Assembly: GCA_026120185.1 (NCBI GenBank)
Contig: JANUWF010001188.1
Span: forward strand, 2,790,001-2,854,000
Direction: 5' to 3'
DNA: 64,000 nt
From: Voacanga thouarsii
Taxonomy: Eukaryota; Streptophyta; Magnoliopsida; Gentianales; Apocynaceae
Shown here: positions 1 through 10,977 of the stretch, piece after piece
Layout of the letters: every line of letters starts with the position of its first letter
Position numbering within the stretch: position 1 is the stretch's first letter
Program-made: the position numbers and the translations under genes
Notes under the pieces: generated by a model
Seen by the model: the letters and a program-made list of their open reading frames with translations, nothing else
What the model was told of the DNA's origin: nothing
Database searches by the model: none

Positions 1-177
1 CTCTACTACAACATGTCTGGTTTAGCTTTTTGTTTCCTGCAATTTTCATCTAAAATCCAGGAAAAACCTTTCTATACTAATAAAAACCTTTCTACAACCA
101 AATATAATTCAAAACTTATAAATAAGAATTATGTAACTTTTATGCAGAAAAATAACACAAATTCATCCCAAATGACT
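1..177. other. unassigned AT-rich flank left of ATH1
   Basis: No coding potential or recognisable element is visible. It does not match the first ~170 bp of the ATH1 3' LTR (7538-7707), although that part of the LTR should lie here if the 5' LTR were complete. It is therefore either older flanking sequence joined to a truncated LTR, or an LTR end diverged beyond recognition. Confidence 0.5.
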
Positions 178-1586
178 TCAAAATGAATTTTTAGGAGCAC
201 TAACAGCATCCATAGCTCATATCCCATGCTCCGTGTCATAACCTAAATTTTAGAATCAAAGTATTGGAAATTAACGGTGCCATGCTGTCTACCTTCAACG
301 ACAACATGCACCTCCAGAGTTTCAGAAGTTTCAAAGTACTGAGAAGCCACAACACCGTACATGTCATTTTAAATGCTGTCATATATGGTTACATCTCACA
401 ATGAATATCATGTTCCTCGACATCACTAAAGAGCTGATGCTATTAATGTAAACCAAATACAACGCCGTGTATAGTACCCCGGGTAGTGTTGTACAATATT
501 GCATCAGTCACTGTTCAGCAGATTTTAGGGTTTTTTCAAGTGGAAACTATAAATACCTTTTATTTTGGGCATTTCAAGAGAGAGCCACATAAGGTTTACA
601 TCTGAAAACCCACTAGAAACATTAAGGAGTGCTAGAAGAGAAGATAAATGCTAGATTGAAGGAGAAGAAGAGCATCCCAAAGTAGAAGAATGATACTTAT
701 TATAAGTTTCCCTTTACTTTTGCTATGTAATTTTGATTTGGTGATGTTTATATTACATAGATCTAATTATAATTAAAGGGTTATACTTTGTTCTTGTATT
801 GGATTGTCATTTTTTTAATTAAATTTTATTTGAGTAATCTATCACTTGGGCTTATTTGATTGAATTGATTGATTCGGTCGTTCTCTTGTTTTAACTTTGA
901 GAAAATGATTTATAGGATGGGTACCCATTTATATTAGTTTAATAGATTTGCTTTCCTTTGATGAACTTGAAAAAGGATTTAAGGGTTGAGATCTTTTTGT
1001 TGGATAGAGTTGTTTAGTCACCAGAGATAGAAGCTTTACACTTTTTGGTTTTAGATTTGTGGGTCTTTAATTTTAATGTTTCTTGGGTTTAATTTGTATG
1101 ATGTAGATATCTATGAGTTGGGCTTAAGGATAGGAAATTCATATTTGGGGGCCCTTAGCCAATACTTGGATTTTAATTCAATTAATTAAATAATGGTTAA
1201 TGTATGATTAGTATTGGGGGAATTCACTTTAATTACATGACCAATCTCTTTTTCTGACTTATATCTTACTCTTATGATCTTGTAGACTCTACTTTGTGAT
1301 TGGATTGAATGTATTCTTATTGTGTTCATTGATAATTAGTTATAATTGATAGTAATTAGTGACTTTATTTCTCTATTTTAGTTGATTGAACAATAAGACA
1401 AAGGTGGAAGTAGAGGTAGTTGACGTGGTTCCTAAGAATCCTTCGATACTTACCTACGTAGCTCTATACTACATGATGGGTATACTTGTTCAAATTTATA
1501 TGTTATGTGAATTAATTTGGTATTTAAATTTAAAACTTGATTGAGAGTTGGATGTATTTCTCTATTACCCGAGCACATGAATATCA
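178..1586 (+). repeat. ATH1 5' LTR (5'-truncated)
   Basis: Aligns with 7708-9051, for example around 190-330 versus 7705-7845, and at the end, where both copies finish in AATATCA. The first ~170 bp of the intact LTR (TGATGAGCGC... at 7538) have no counterpart here. By eye the two LTRs differ by more than 10 percent plus indels, so the insertion is old. The primer site follows after six bases. Confidence 0.85.
548..555 (+). promoter_or_regulatory. TATA box in ATH1 5' LTR
   Basis: TATAAATA in the context AAACTATAAATACC. It is preserved in the 3' LTR at 8014-8021. This is the likely core promoter for the element transcript; that role is inferred from position and motif only. Confidence 0.6.
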
Positions 1587-1592
1587 TGTTTT

Positions 1593-1610
1593 TGGCACCG
1601 TTGTCGGGGA
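1593..1610 (+). other. ATH1 primer binding site, tRNA-Asp type
   Basis: TGGCACCGTTGTCGGGGA lies six bases after the LTR end. It differs at two positions from the complement of the plant tRNA-Asp(GTC) 3' end, TGGCGCCGTTGCCGGGGA. Athila-type elements commonly use this primer. Both differences are transitions, in line with decay. Confidence 0.85.
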
Positions 1611-1948
1611 TTGGTCACTAATATCTTGAAAACACTTAGAGTTCTTTTTATTCAATCTTTATTTTAGCTTGTTAGTATCATTAATTTTTTACTCTCCTTA
1701 GGTAGTTTATCTATATTATTTTAGTATATTTTGATTTTAGATGTTTTCTCTTTTGCACTTTTATTTTATTGATTTCTTGTGAATATTTGTAATACTAACT
1801 CTTCCTTTAGTTTTTTGTTATACTTGTTCAGATTACAACTATTGACTATTTTTGGCATCATTTGAGTTTTTGGAGGATATTGATTTAGCCTTGATTTCAT
1901 TAGATCATCTTTCTTGTGGGGAATATCTTTTGAGGAAACTTGGCACGA

Positions 1949-2440
1949 ATGTCTTGGGAATCTCATCAAGAAGATCAAGTATATCATTTTGAAGAATATA
2001 GAGAGTATTCAATAGAGCCACCAATTGAAGATCTATTTGTAGATTTTGCAACTAAAACAAATGCTCATTTTTAAAAAATGATGAGTTGCTTAGGATACAA
2101 GAAGCTTTACATGTTAAATTGGAGCAACAACTTGGACAATTGACAAAGACAATTCGAGATGGGCAAATGAAAAATAATTAAGGGGAACATGCCAAGGCAG
2201 TTAGACTTCGTAATGGGAGGCAGATAGAGAATTCAATTAGGCCTACATGAGTAGAGGAGGAGTAGTCTACTATAGTAGAAAATGAAGCATACAAAGTGCT
2301 AATGGCACCGTGCAAAGTAATGGACTCGGTGCTGTCCAACTAGTTAGAAGAAGAGAAAGTTGAGAAGAATGTGCCAGAATCCACTCTTCTTATCCCATAC
2401 CTAGGAAGACTTAAGAAGAGAAAAGATGATGAATAGTTTT
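1949..2440 (+). pseudogene. ATH1 gag C-terminal remnant
   Basis: The reading frame from the ATG at 1949 gives residues typical of the stretch between Athila gag and protease: an EDLFVDFATKTNAHF-like segment, then a QLGQLTKTIRDGQMKNN and EHAKAVRLRNGRQIEN-like segment broken by stops. This part normally lies after the capsid and zinc-knuckle region. The capsid-like N-terminal gag of several hundred residues is absent between the primer site and this point, so a deletion of about 1 kb or more is inferred. At least five in-frame stops are seen. Confidence 0.6.
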
Positions 2441-2448
2441 GTAAATTC

Positions 2449-3408
2449 TTGAAATTGTTTAAGCAAGTGCATATAAATCTTTCATTAGTTGAAGCTTTAG
2501 TACAAATGTCCAAATATTCCAAATTCTTCAAAGATGTCATGTCAAACAAAAGGAAGCTTGAGAAGTTGTCTCCAATGACCCTAAATGAAGTATGTTCTGC
2601 CATTTTACAATGCAATGAGACACTACCTAAAAAATTGAAGGATCCAAGGAGTTTTTCTATCTCTTGTATAGTTAGGAATGTCATTTTTAGTATTGCATTG
2701 GCTGGTCTAGGAGCTAGCATAAACTTGTTATCCTGTGCAATTGTAAAAAAGTTAGGCCTGGGTGAACCAATACATATTAAGATGAGTATTTAATTTGTAG
2801 ATAGATTTATAAAACATCCTAGAGGGATTTTTGAAGATCTACATGTAAAAGTGGAAACTTTTATTTTTCTCGTGGACTTCGTTATTCTTGACATATCTGA
2901 AGATTCCAAAGTTCCCTTGATTTTAGGCCAGCCCTTTCTTGCTACAGCTAGAGCCAGTATAGATGTTCATGGAGGAAAGTGGATATTGAGAGTAGAGGAT
3001 AAAGAAGTCATCATTAGGATTTATGAAAGCATGAAGCATTCATCTACACAAGATGATTCTTGTTTTATGGCTGATGCTCTTAATGAGTGTATTGTTCATT
3101 TTGTGCAGGAATATTTTATTAAAACATCATGGGTTGCACAATGGATAGTGAATGATGAATTTGAAGTAAAAGAACAATCTACACAAGAACTTATAACACA
3201 TGTAAAGGATGTCAAGAATACTCTAGGACTAGAAGTTTTTAAGGATATTGAAAAATCAAATCTTAGGAGGATGAGACCATCTATTAAGGACCTACTAGAA
3301 TTGAAGTTGAAAGAGCTGCCTAACCATTTGGAGTATGTATTTTTGGCACAAGAAAACAAATTGCTAGTGATTATTGCCAAGGATTTAGAGAATGAGAAAA
3401 AGCTGTAG
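2449..3408 (+). pseudogene. ATH1 retroviral-type aspartic protease (inactive)
   Basis: Two open segments in one frame, 2449-2793 and 2851-3408, are split by a TAA at 2791-2793. The first begins QVHINLSLVEAL..., the usual lead-in to Athila protease, then has GLGASINLL where the family has DLGASINL: the catalytic Asp codon is now GGT (2704-2706). The second contains VPLILGQPFLATARASID, the conserved LxGRPFLAT block that follows the catalytic loop. In the family this enzyme cleaves the Gag-Pol polyprotein; with Asp replaced by Gly and a stop in the middle, this copy cannot. The tail after 3100 is the linker to RT. Confidence 0.85.
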
Positions 3409-4540
3409 TTGGTTCAAATTTTAAAAATGTACAAAAAAGATATAGCATGGAAAATTTCTAATATAAAAGGGATTAGTCCTTCTTTCTGCGTACATAAGAT
3501 TTTATTGAAAGAAAGTGCCATACTTGTGGTGTAGCCTCATCGAAGGTTATATCTAAATATGAAGAAGGTAGTCAAAAGTGAAATGATCAGACTTCTTGTT
3601 GTAGAAATCACTTATCCTATATTAGATATCATGTGAGTGAACCCAATTCAAGTGGTTCCCAAGAAAGAAGGTGTAACTGTGGTTCCTAATAAGAGAAACG
3701 AGCTAATTCTCACTAGACTTGTAACAGGTTGGAAAATGTTCATTAGCTACGGGAAGCTAAATGAAGCTACAAGAAAAAAATCCATTTTCCTCTTCTTTTT
3801 ATTGATCAGATGCTAGAGAGGTTAGCTAGCTGCATGTTTTATTACTTTCTTGATAGATTCTCAAGTTATTTTCGAATTCCTAATAGCCCCAGAAGACCAA
3901 GAAATGTCTACTTCACATGTCCTTTTGACACTTTTGCACATCAAAAAGATGTCTTCTAGTCTTTGCAATGGTCCAGGAACATTTCAGAGGTGCACGATGG
4001 CTATATTTGAAGGATTGGTTGGTGACATAATAGAGGTATTCATGGATGACTTCTCTGTCATTGGAGACTCTTTTGAGTTATGTTTGAAGAATTTAGTAAG
4101 AGTACTTCAAAAATGTGAAGAGATTAAGTTAGTATTGAATTAGGAAAATTGTTACTTTATGGTTAAGGAATGTATTATTTTATAACATAAATTCTCAAGT
4201 AAAAGTTTTGAGGTCGATAGAGCCAAAATTGAAATCATTGAAAAACTTCATTCACTTTCCTCTGTGAAAGCCATACGAAGTTTTTTAGGTTATGCAGGTG
4301 TCGATACGAGGTTTATCAAGAACTTTTTCAAAAATTTCCAAGCTTCTCACTTCTATATTAGAAAAAGATGCCCCCGTTCAACTTTGATGAAAAATGTCTT
4401 TGAGTTTTCAATGAATTAAAGTTCAATTGACTAATTTTCCTAATTTAGTTACTCATGATTGATCTTTACTTTTTAAGCTCTTATGTAATACGAGTGACTT
4501 TGCAGTGGGTACAATTCTTGGGCTAAGGCAAGGGAAGAAC
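3409..4540 (+). pseudogene. ATH1 reverse transcriptase remnant
   Basis: RT homology is spread over several frames. The clearest block is 3850-4143, with LCNGPGTFQRCTMAIF and then EVFMDDFSV, the polymerase motif with both Asp residues intact in the F-M-D-D form normal for Athila-type elements. Upstream (3480-3840) fragments such as VNPIQVVPKKEGVTVV match the template-grip region. Downstream, RSFLGYAG at about 4280 matches the connection to RNase H. Many stops and frameshifts make it non-functional. Confidence 0.85.
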
Positions 4541-4807
4541 TTTCAACCCAATTATTATGAAAGCAAAACTCTCTGATGAACCAGAGAATTACACCACCAC
4601 AGAGAAAGAGTTGTTTGTTATAGTGTTTATTTTTTATAAATTTCGTTCTTATCTTGTTTTGTCTAAACTAGTTGTATACACTAATCATTTTGCTTTGAAA
4701 TATCTTCTTGCTAAGCATAACTCTAAGCCTAGATTGATAAGATGGGTGTTACTTTTACAAGAATTTAATTTGGAGATTAGAGATAAAAAAAATCTGAAAA
4801 TCTTGTA
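4541..4807 (+). pseudogene. ATH1 RNase H remnant
   Basis: The open segment 4557-4808 has [18 protein letters not shown], the conserved [11 protein letters not shown] block, and [13 protein letters not shown] where the active-site Asp of the family motif V(Y/F)TDH has become Asn. The last part resembles the [16 protein letters not shown] block before integrase. In the family it degrades the RNA strand of the RNA:DNA hybrid. Confidence 0.8.
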
Positions 4808-4824
4808 GCTATTATTTATCCTGG

Positions 4825-6118
4825 TTGGATAATCCTCATTTAAAGCCTTTGAAGGAAGATGAGATTCATGACACTTTCTTTGATGAGCAACTTTTATTGA
4901 TTAATGGTAAAACTTCATCTTCTCATTGTTTTGTAGATTTTTCTAACTATTTGGCTGCATGGATTATTCTAAAAGAATATACTTTGCATCAGAGAAAGAA
5001 ATTTCTATCATATGTAAAGTATTATTTTTAGATGGATCCTTTCCTCTTTCATTGTTGTGCAGCTCATGTCATTAGGAGATGTGCTGATCAAGTTGTTGCT
5101 CAAGACATTCTCTGCCACTGTTATGAAAGACCAGCTGGTAGTCATTACCAAGCCAATGGGACTATAAGAAAAGTCCCAGATTTTAGATTTTGCTGGCTTT
5201 CAATCTTCAAAGATGTACACAGGTTCGCAAAAAATTGTGATAGCTGTCAAATAATAGATAATATTTTTAAAGCTCATGAGATGTCGTTATCGTTTTTTCA
5301 AGCTTGTGAGGTATTTGACTGTTCAAGAATTGACTTCATGGGACCTTTTCCCAATTCTTTTGGTTGTAAGTATATCTTAGTTACTGTTGATTATGTGTTA
5401 AAGTGGGTTGAGGCACAAGTCTTACCAATTAATAATGCTAGGGCCGTTGTTCACTTCCATAAATAGTTTTTCATCCGATTTGGAGTCCCTATAATGCTTA
5501 TAAGTGATAGAGAATGCATTTTTATAACAATCAATTAGAAAATATACTAATCGTTTAGGTGTTACCTATAAACTTGCAACCTCATATCACTCTCAAACCA
5601 GTGGTCAAGTGGAGGTAGTTAATAGAGAGCTCAAAAGAATATTGGAAAAGAGTGTTAATCATATAAGCAAGGATTGGAGTAAGAAATTGGATAATGCTCT
5701 TTGGGCATACGAAACTACTTCTAAGTCTCTTTTAGGCACCACTCCCTATAGATTGGTTTATGGGAAGTCTTACCATTTACCAATAAAAATTGAACGTAAA
5801 GTATTTTAGGAAATCAAGCTTGTAAACTTTGATATTAATTTTGCATGTGCAAAGAGATCCCTTCAATTAAATGAGCTTGATGAGTGGCGAAATGAAGCCT
5901 ACGAGAACTATAAGGTGTATAAGGAGAAAGTCAAACAATGGCATGATAAGCAATTCCCACCAAACAGAGAATTTAAATAGAATGATCAAGTATTGGTTTA
6001 CAATTCAAGGTTAAAATTGTTCCCTGGAAAGCTTAAGTCAAGATCGGCTACACCATTTGTGGCAAACAAAGTCTTTCATTATGGCACCATAGAAGCTTTA
6101 TTTTGGAGAGGATATTGA
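4825..6118 (+). pseudogene. ATH1 integrase remnant
   Basis: Two segments (4825-5031 and 5032-5466) share a frame, separated only by a TAG at 5029-5031; a frameshift leads into 5609-5809. The N-terminal zinc-binding region is visible (CHCYERPAGSHY..., CDSCQ). The catalytic core shows the first Asp in RIDFMGPFPNSFGCKY and the third acidic residue in SGQVEVVNREL, with an ISDRE-like second Asp near 5507. A C-terminal region continues to about 6118 with stops. In the family it inserts the cDNA into the genome; this copy is broken by the frameshift and stops. Confidence 0.85.
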
Positions 6119-6416
6119 AGATTTTGAAAAAGTTCTACCATCTTGTACACCTTAGAGAATGCCATTCTTAGCTTATTTCTATTTACTTGTTTTTCATTCT
6201 TGATATTTTCTTTTATTTTTCGGAATTTGTTCTCTTTGTTTTCTTGTTACGATGTTTTTTGTTTAGTACTCTGTTATGTCATTTGACTCTAGGCTTTATT
6301 TTATTCTCTTTCATTTTATTTCTCTTATTTAGTTCTTTATCTGTTTTTGATGATTGTAGATATATCTTTCTTTATGGATGATCTTCTTCTCTTTTCCAAT
6401 GATCATATTGAAACTT

Positions 6417-6484
6417 CTAATCACCTAGGGAATACTACTTTACTTTTCTCTCCTAATCACCTGGGGAATACTATTTTACTTTTT
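6417..6484 (+). repeat. two-copy tandem repeat, ~36 bp unit
   Basis: CTAATCACCTAGGGAATACT... and CTAATCACCTGGGGAATACT... lie head to tail, each followed by a TTTACTTTT tail, with only a few differences. Confidence 0.8.
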
Positions 6485-6535
6485 CCTCCTTATCATTTCC
6501 TGTCCCATTGCGTGCATTGATATTGCATATATTGT

Positions 6536-6580
6536 TAGCCAATGAGGACATTGTTCAATTTGAGTGTAAGGGAGAAGATT
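6536..6580 (+). other. internal PPT-like box in ATH1
   Basis: GCCAATGAGGACATTG followed by a TTGAGTGTAAGGGAGAAG purine run. It has the same layout as the box just before the 3' LTR (GAGGATAAGC ... AAGTGTGGAGAAGAG) and as the boxes in D and LARD2. A second priming role is possible but is inference. Confidence 0.5.
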
Positions 6581-7073
6581 ATACTACTTCTTGCAAGTAT
6601 TTATTGAATACTTAGGCATTTCTATTGTTATCATTGGTGTAAAATGAGCTAATTTCTTTTCGATTTTTTACATATCTTGAACTCTTTTAGGACTGCTATT
6701 CTTTTTCTCTTGGCATGAGAATTTGGTATAAGGTTATTTTGACTGGGATATTCTTGGGTAAACGCGTATATTTGATTTGATACAATCTATGTCTTGAAAA
6801 TTTAAATTAATCTTGTCTATGATTTAGTAAATATTGTGACATTTTATTTCTTCTGAATTGATGAGAAACTTGTGGTGAAATATAAGTAGGTAATTGTGAT
6901 TGATTTATAATATGCGATATTCATGCTAGTCCTTACTTTGAGTTTAAGTAAATGTGGATTGTGGTAAAATAATGAGAGACAGAGTAAGATAATGCAAAAG
7001 CTGGATATTTTTATTACATGTCTTTAGTAGGTATTTGCATTAACTTACCTTAAAAGAAAATGAGAATTCAACA

Positions 7074-7135
7074 AGGGTAATGTAAAAACTGAAAAATCAG
7101 TAATTATCCACTCTACTAGGCATTTACATTACCCT
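7074..7135. repeat. 13-bp perfect inverted repeat
   Basis: AGGGTAATGTAAA at 7074-7086 and its exact complement TTTACATTACCCT at 7123-7135 are separated by 36 bases. The RNA could form a hairpin. Confidence 0.75.
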
Positions 7136-7520
7136 ACAAAAGTGAGCTTACAGACCAATCCTCTATTTACTAGTTGGACTGCAGTAGCATTGGAAATAAT
7201 AGAATTTAAGTTGGCTCACTGTTTCTCGTTTATGTAATCACTTGGTTTGTATTCTTGACCTAAGAGATGCAGTGAAGTTGGTTGAATAGATATAAGTTTA
7301 TTTAATTCAACTTCGATGGCTTAAGTTTTATCTATTCAAATACATGGGTTTACACGAGTTCAGCTTAGTTGAGTAAACTTGAATTGAATGCTTGTCTCAA
7401 ACAAAAAAAAGAATATCTTTGTCACGGTAGTCAATGTTGCAAAAAATTCACTCTTATTAAAATGCTTTTTGCTTAAGGTGCTTGGCTATTTTTAATGATT
7501 GCTTGAGGATAAGCAAAAGC

Positions 7521-7537
7521 TTAAGTGTGGAGAAGAG
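7521..7537 (+). other. ATH1 polypurine tract
   Basis: TTAAGTGTGGAGAAGAG directly before the LTR start TGATGAGCGC. In LTR elements this tract primes plus-strand DNA synthesis. The preceding GAGGATAAGCAAAAGC is conserved with the equivalent place in D. Confidence 0.85.
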
Positions 7538-9051
7538 TGATGAGCGCTCATTACATACATATTTCATACACTATTTGTGCTTTAAATCGTCCAAAAATCT
7601 ATTATGGATTGCTGCTTACCTCCTTGTTTTCATCTTGTTTGATATAGGTTGTATTGATTTGAGATTAAAAGTAGAAGCAAGGTGAAAAGAACTTTAAAAG
7701 AATTTTGAGGAACACTGACAACATTGTCCGACTCATATCCCAGGGCATCGTGTCATAAACTGAACTTGAGAATCAAAGTACTAGGAATTAACGACACCAT
7801 GCGGTCCATATTCAACGGCACTATGTACCTTCAAGTTTCAGAAGATTCAAAGTACTAAGAACCTCCTGGCACCATGCATATCATTTTAGACACCATCATG
7901 CATTGTTACATCTCACTATGAAGATCATGTTACACGATGTTATTAGAGAGTTGATGTTATTAATGTAAAGCATACATAGCTTTAGAAGATTTTAGAAATT
8001 TTCAAAAGGAAACTATAAATACCCTTTATTTTAGGCATTTCAAGAGAGAACCGCATGAGGTTTACATCTAAAAACCCTTTGGAAACATTAAGGAATATTG
8101 GAAGAGAAGATCAAGGCTAGATTGAAGGAAAAGAGGATCATCCCAAAAAGAACCTAAAGTACAAGAAGGATATTTATTTATGAGTTTTCCATTACTTTTG
8201 CTTTGTAATTTTGATTTGGTAATATTTATATTACTTATCTAATTATAATTAAAAGGTTGTACCCTAAGTTGATGTTGTATTAGATTATCATTTAATTAAT
8301 TGAATCTTCTTTGAGTAATCTATCACATGGGCTTACTTGATGGAATTGATTAATTGAATTATTCTCTTGTTTTGAATTTCAGAAAATGATTTATGAGATG
8401 GGTGTCCATTTATATTGGTTTAATAGATTTTCTTTCTATTGATAAACTTGAGAAATGATTTGGGGGATGAGAACTTTTTGATGGATGGAGTTGTTTGGCC
8501 ACCTAGAGATAGGGGCTTTACACTATTTGGCTTTAGATTTGTGGGGTTTTTTTTATTATTATTTTAATGTTCCTGGGGCTTAATTTGTATGATAGAAATA
8601 ACTATAGGTTCGGCTCATGGATTGGAAATTTACATTTGGGGGGCCCCATACCAATGCTTGGATTTTGATTCAATTAATTAAGTAATGGTTGATATATGAT
8701 TATTACAGACCAATCTCTTTTACTTATTATATCTTACTCTTGTGATCTTCTAGACTCTACCTTGTGATTGGGTTGATGTTTTCTTATTTTGATAATTGAT
8801 AATTAGTTATAATTAATAACAGTTAGTGATTTCATTTCTCTATTTTAGTTGATTGAACAATGAAACAAAGGTGAAAGTAGAAGTGGTTGATGAGGTTTCT
8901 AGGGATCCTTTGTACTTACCAACGAAATTCTATACAACATAATGGGTATACTTACCCAAATTTTGTGTTATGTGAGTTAATTTGGTATCTAAATTTAAAT
9001 CTTGATTGAGAATTGGATAAATTTCTCTAGTACATAAGTATGGGAATATCA
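7538..9051 (+). repeat. ATH1 3' LTR
   Basis: A complete LTR of 1,514 bp starting TGATGAGCGC and ending AATATCA. A TATA box lies at 8014-8021. Bases 7708-9051 align with the 5' LTR. Its final ~200 bp resemble the corresponding parts of the D and LARD2 LTRs, placing all three in one broad clade. Confidence 0.9.
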
Positions 9052-9800
9052 ACTTGGTTAAATGGTTTAACAAAGATGGATCAAAATCTATCAGAATACC
9101 AAAAAGTATTGGTTAGAAGTTGTTAAAGGATGAAAAAGGATAAGATGTAATCAACATCTCTACAAAAGCATGATTAGAGGACTGCTATATTTGACTACAA
9201 GTTGTTTTGATATTTGTTATAGTGTTAGAGTATATGCTAAATATCTATCCAACCCTAGAGAATCACATTTGAAGGCTATTAAAAGAATTCTCAAATATGT
9301 TTGTCGTACTTCAAAATATAGAATATGTACTTTAGCAAGAGCCTAAGTACTTGTCTTATTGGGTTTAGTGATATGGATTGGGCTAGTCATTGTGATTATT
9401 AGAAAAGTACTTCAGGTGGATGTTTCTATCATGGAAATAATCTTATATCTTGGTATAGCAAGAAGCAAGATTGCATTTCATTGTTAATAGAAAAGGCTAA
9501 ATATATTATTATTGGAAGTTGCTATACTCAGTTGCCATAGATGAAATAAATGTTGAAGGATTATAGAATTACATAGAAAGAGTTAATTTTATAATGTGAA
9601 AATACAAGTACAATTGACATGTCAAAGAATCCAGTTCAACATAGCAAAACAAAGCACATTGAAAAAAAAGGCAACATTTCATTACAGAACTTTTGCAATA
9701 GAAGATTGTCCAGATTATATATGTTCCCACATAAAAGGAGCTAGTAGACATCCTAACAAAGCTTCTAGATGCTATGCTATTTGAAGAATTATGAAAAGTA
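9052..9800 (+). pseudogene. Ty1/copia RNase H / pol C-terminus remnant
   Basis: Starts at the right edge of ATH1. From about 9361 one frame gives GFSDMDWASHCDY-KSTSGGCF, the RNase H start of copia pol, followed by NLISWYSKKQDCISL and a degenerate KAKYIIIGSCYTQL block that corresponds to the family's EAEY region. At 9597-9660 another part reads NTSTIDMSKNPVQHSKTKHI, a hallmark of SIRE/Maximus-like copia pol. A frameshift at the A-run near 9660 leads to a VDILTKLLDAMLF-like end at about 9780. Stops and frameshifts make it dead. It is on the same strand as the plant-transposon-like region downstream and may be the same old element. Confidence 0.8.
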
Positions 9801-10335
9801 TTAGAACTTTGTTCACTCTAACATGGAAGTTTTGTCATATCAGAACAGTACAAAACAAATTTCTTTTTGTTGATATTTTTAGATTCTAGAAAAACTTGAA
9901 AAAAATTAATGTCTAAATGATATTGGAAACATGTAGAAGATGTGAAGGGACATCCTCTGCAGGAGTGTCATGCACCAATCACAATCCCTTGAAACCAGAG
10001 ATTTTATTGAAAAATAAGGACTTAAAATGGTTAACAGAAACCAAAGGGCCATGACCTTGAAAAGTTTCACTCTATGTTCAACATAACTCAAAACTATCCA
10101 AGAAATCTCTCAAGAAATCTCTTCTTCTCTCTCTATTTTTCATGCAATACTCAAGAACTTACAAAGCACAAAACCTTAACTATGGAAAAAACCTATAGAA
10201 GAGATCCTGAAGAGCACTCATTATTAGTATAGAAGAGCCAACAACGACATAATTAAGTCAGCCAAAAATTTTAGCAATAGATATCGTGATGACCCTTGAG
10301 GTCGTTTATATACCTACATTTTTTTTAACTTATTA
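9801..10335. other. unassigned stretch downstream of copia remnant
   Basis: No convincing coding frame or LTR end. AT-rich, with many short frames on both strands. Its position suggests the spacer between pol and the next reading frame of the same decayed copia element. Confidence 0.4.
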
Positions 10336-10695
10336 TTGATAGTGTTAATTCTTGTCGTGATATTGTGTTATCCGCTGGAAAGAAAAAAAAAATTGTTAAG
10401 TCATTTGTTTCCTGGAAATCGTGAAATTTGTGAGGGTTATAAATTTTCTATGCCTTTGTATGTTGTTGATCAGATTGTTAAAAGGAAATACTTGGGTAAA
10501 GCGATGCAACCTAATTTTATGTTGGACCCTTCTATTGTTCAAATGCTGAAAGATATTGGACATGAAAAAGAAACAAAGGAAAAGCATAAAGTTGACTGCG
10601 CCATGTTAGATTCAAATATAGATGCAAACTCTAGAACACCTGATCAATCTGTTATAGTTGTACAGTTTTTGGACCTAATGGTCTGGCCTTTTTAA
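10336..10695 (+). CDS. unrecognised 119-codon frame
   Basis: An open frame that I do not recognise. It begins with a short hydrophobic run (VLILVVILC, residues 3-11) followed by a Lys/Arg-rich run (ERKKKLLS), then a mixed polar sequence with a KETKEKHK cluster near residue 77. Its place, after a copia pol end and before a plant-transposon-like domain on the same strand, is where SIRE-type elements carry an envelope-position ORF, so it may be the N-terminal part of that ORF. The start is the first Met of the open stretch only. It could equally be a chance frame in decayed DNA. Confidence 0.35.
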   Translation: MIVLILVVILCYPLERKKKLLSHLFPGNREICEGYKFSMPLYVVDQIVKRKYLGKAMQPNFMLDPSIVQMLKDIGHEKETKEKHKVDCAMLDSNIDANSRTPDQSVIVVQFLDLMVWPF

Positions 10696-10977
10696 AATCT
10701 TATATGCATCCTGAGGAAGTTACTGAAATACTAGAAGTTCAAGAAGATTCTTTACTACTAAGAATCTATCTAACAAAATGCTAGATGACACTTACACAGC
10801 TACGGAAATTAGTAAAGGAAAATTTTCTAATTTAAAACAGGGAAAGGTGGGAAAGAGTGGACCTATAGGAACTTGAGGAAGTTGATAGTGAAATCATTAA
10901 AGAAAAGTCTACTGTTGGTAAAAGAAAAACAAGGACCTCAATAGAGCAAAACAAAATTTCTTAAAGAAATCTAAACG

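Larger units (their letters stand above)
6180..7520 (+). other. ATH1 post-pol non-coding region
   Basis: The usual long tract between integrase and PPT in Athila-type elements. Its start is pyrimidine-rich, which produces a spurious hydrophobic reading frame at 6187-6381. No envelope-like open frame is supported. It holds a small tandem repeat (6417-6484), a PPT-like box (6536-6580) and a perfect inverted repeat (7074-7135). Confidence 0.7.
178..9051 (+). mobile_element. ATH1: degenerate Athila-like Ty3/gypsy LTR retrotransposon
   Basis: Two homologous LTRs flank a primer site resembling the complement of tRNA-Asp. Between them lie gag, protease, RT, RNase H and integrase remnants in the Ty3/gypsy order, then a long non-coding tract and a PPT. 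The protein motifs match the Athila-type clade, for example FMDD in RT and the conserved post-pol box ending in AAGTGTGG. Most of gag is missing and pol has many stops and frameshifts, so the copy is dead. The element runs into decayed copia sequence at 9052. No target duplication can be checked because the left LTR is truncated. Confidence 0.9.

Noticed and set aside
3409..5809. Integrated pararetrovirus as the source of RT sequences
   Set aside because: All RT regions in the window sit in LTR-type elements with gypsy or copia domain order, LTRs or PPTs; no movement-protein or coat-protein-like frame was seen.
6187..6381. 64-codon hydrophobic frame resembling a membrane protein
   Set aside because: It arises from a pyrimidine-rich tract after the ATH1 integrase; no start context, no similarity and low complexity.
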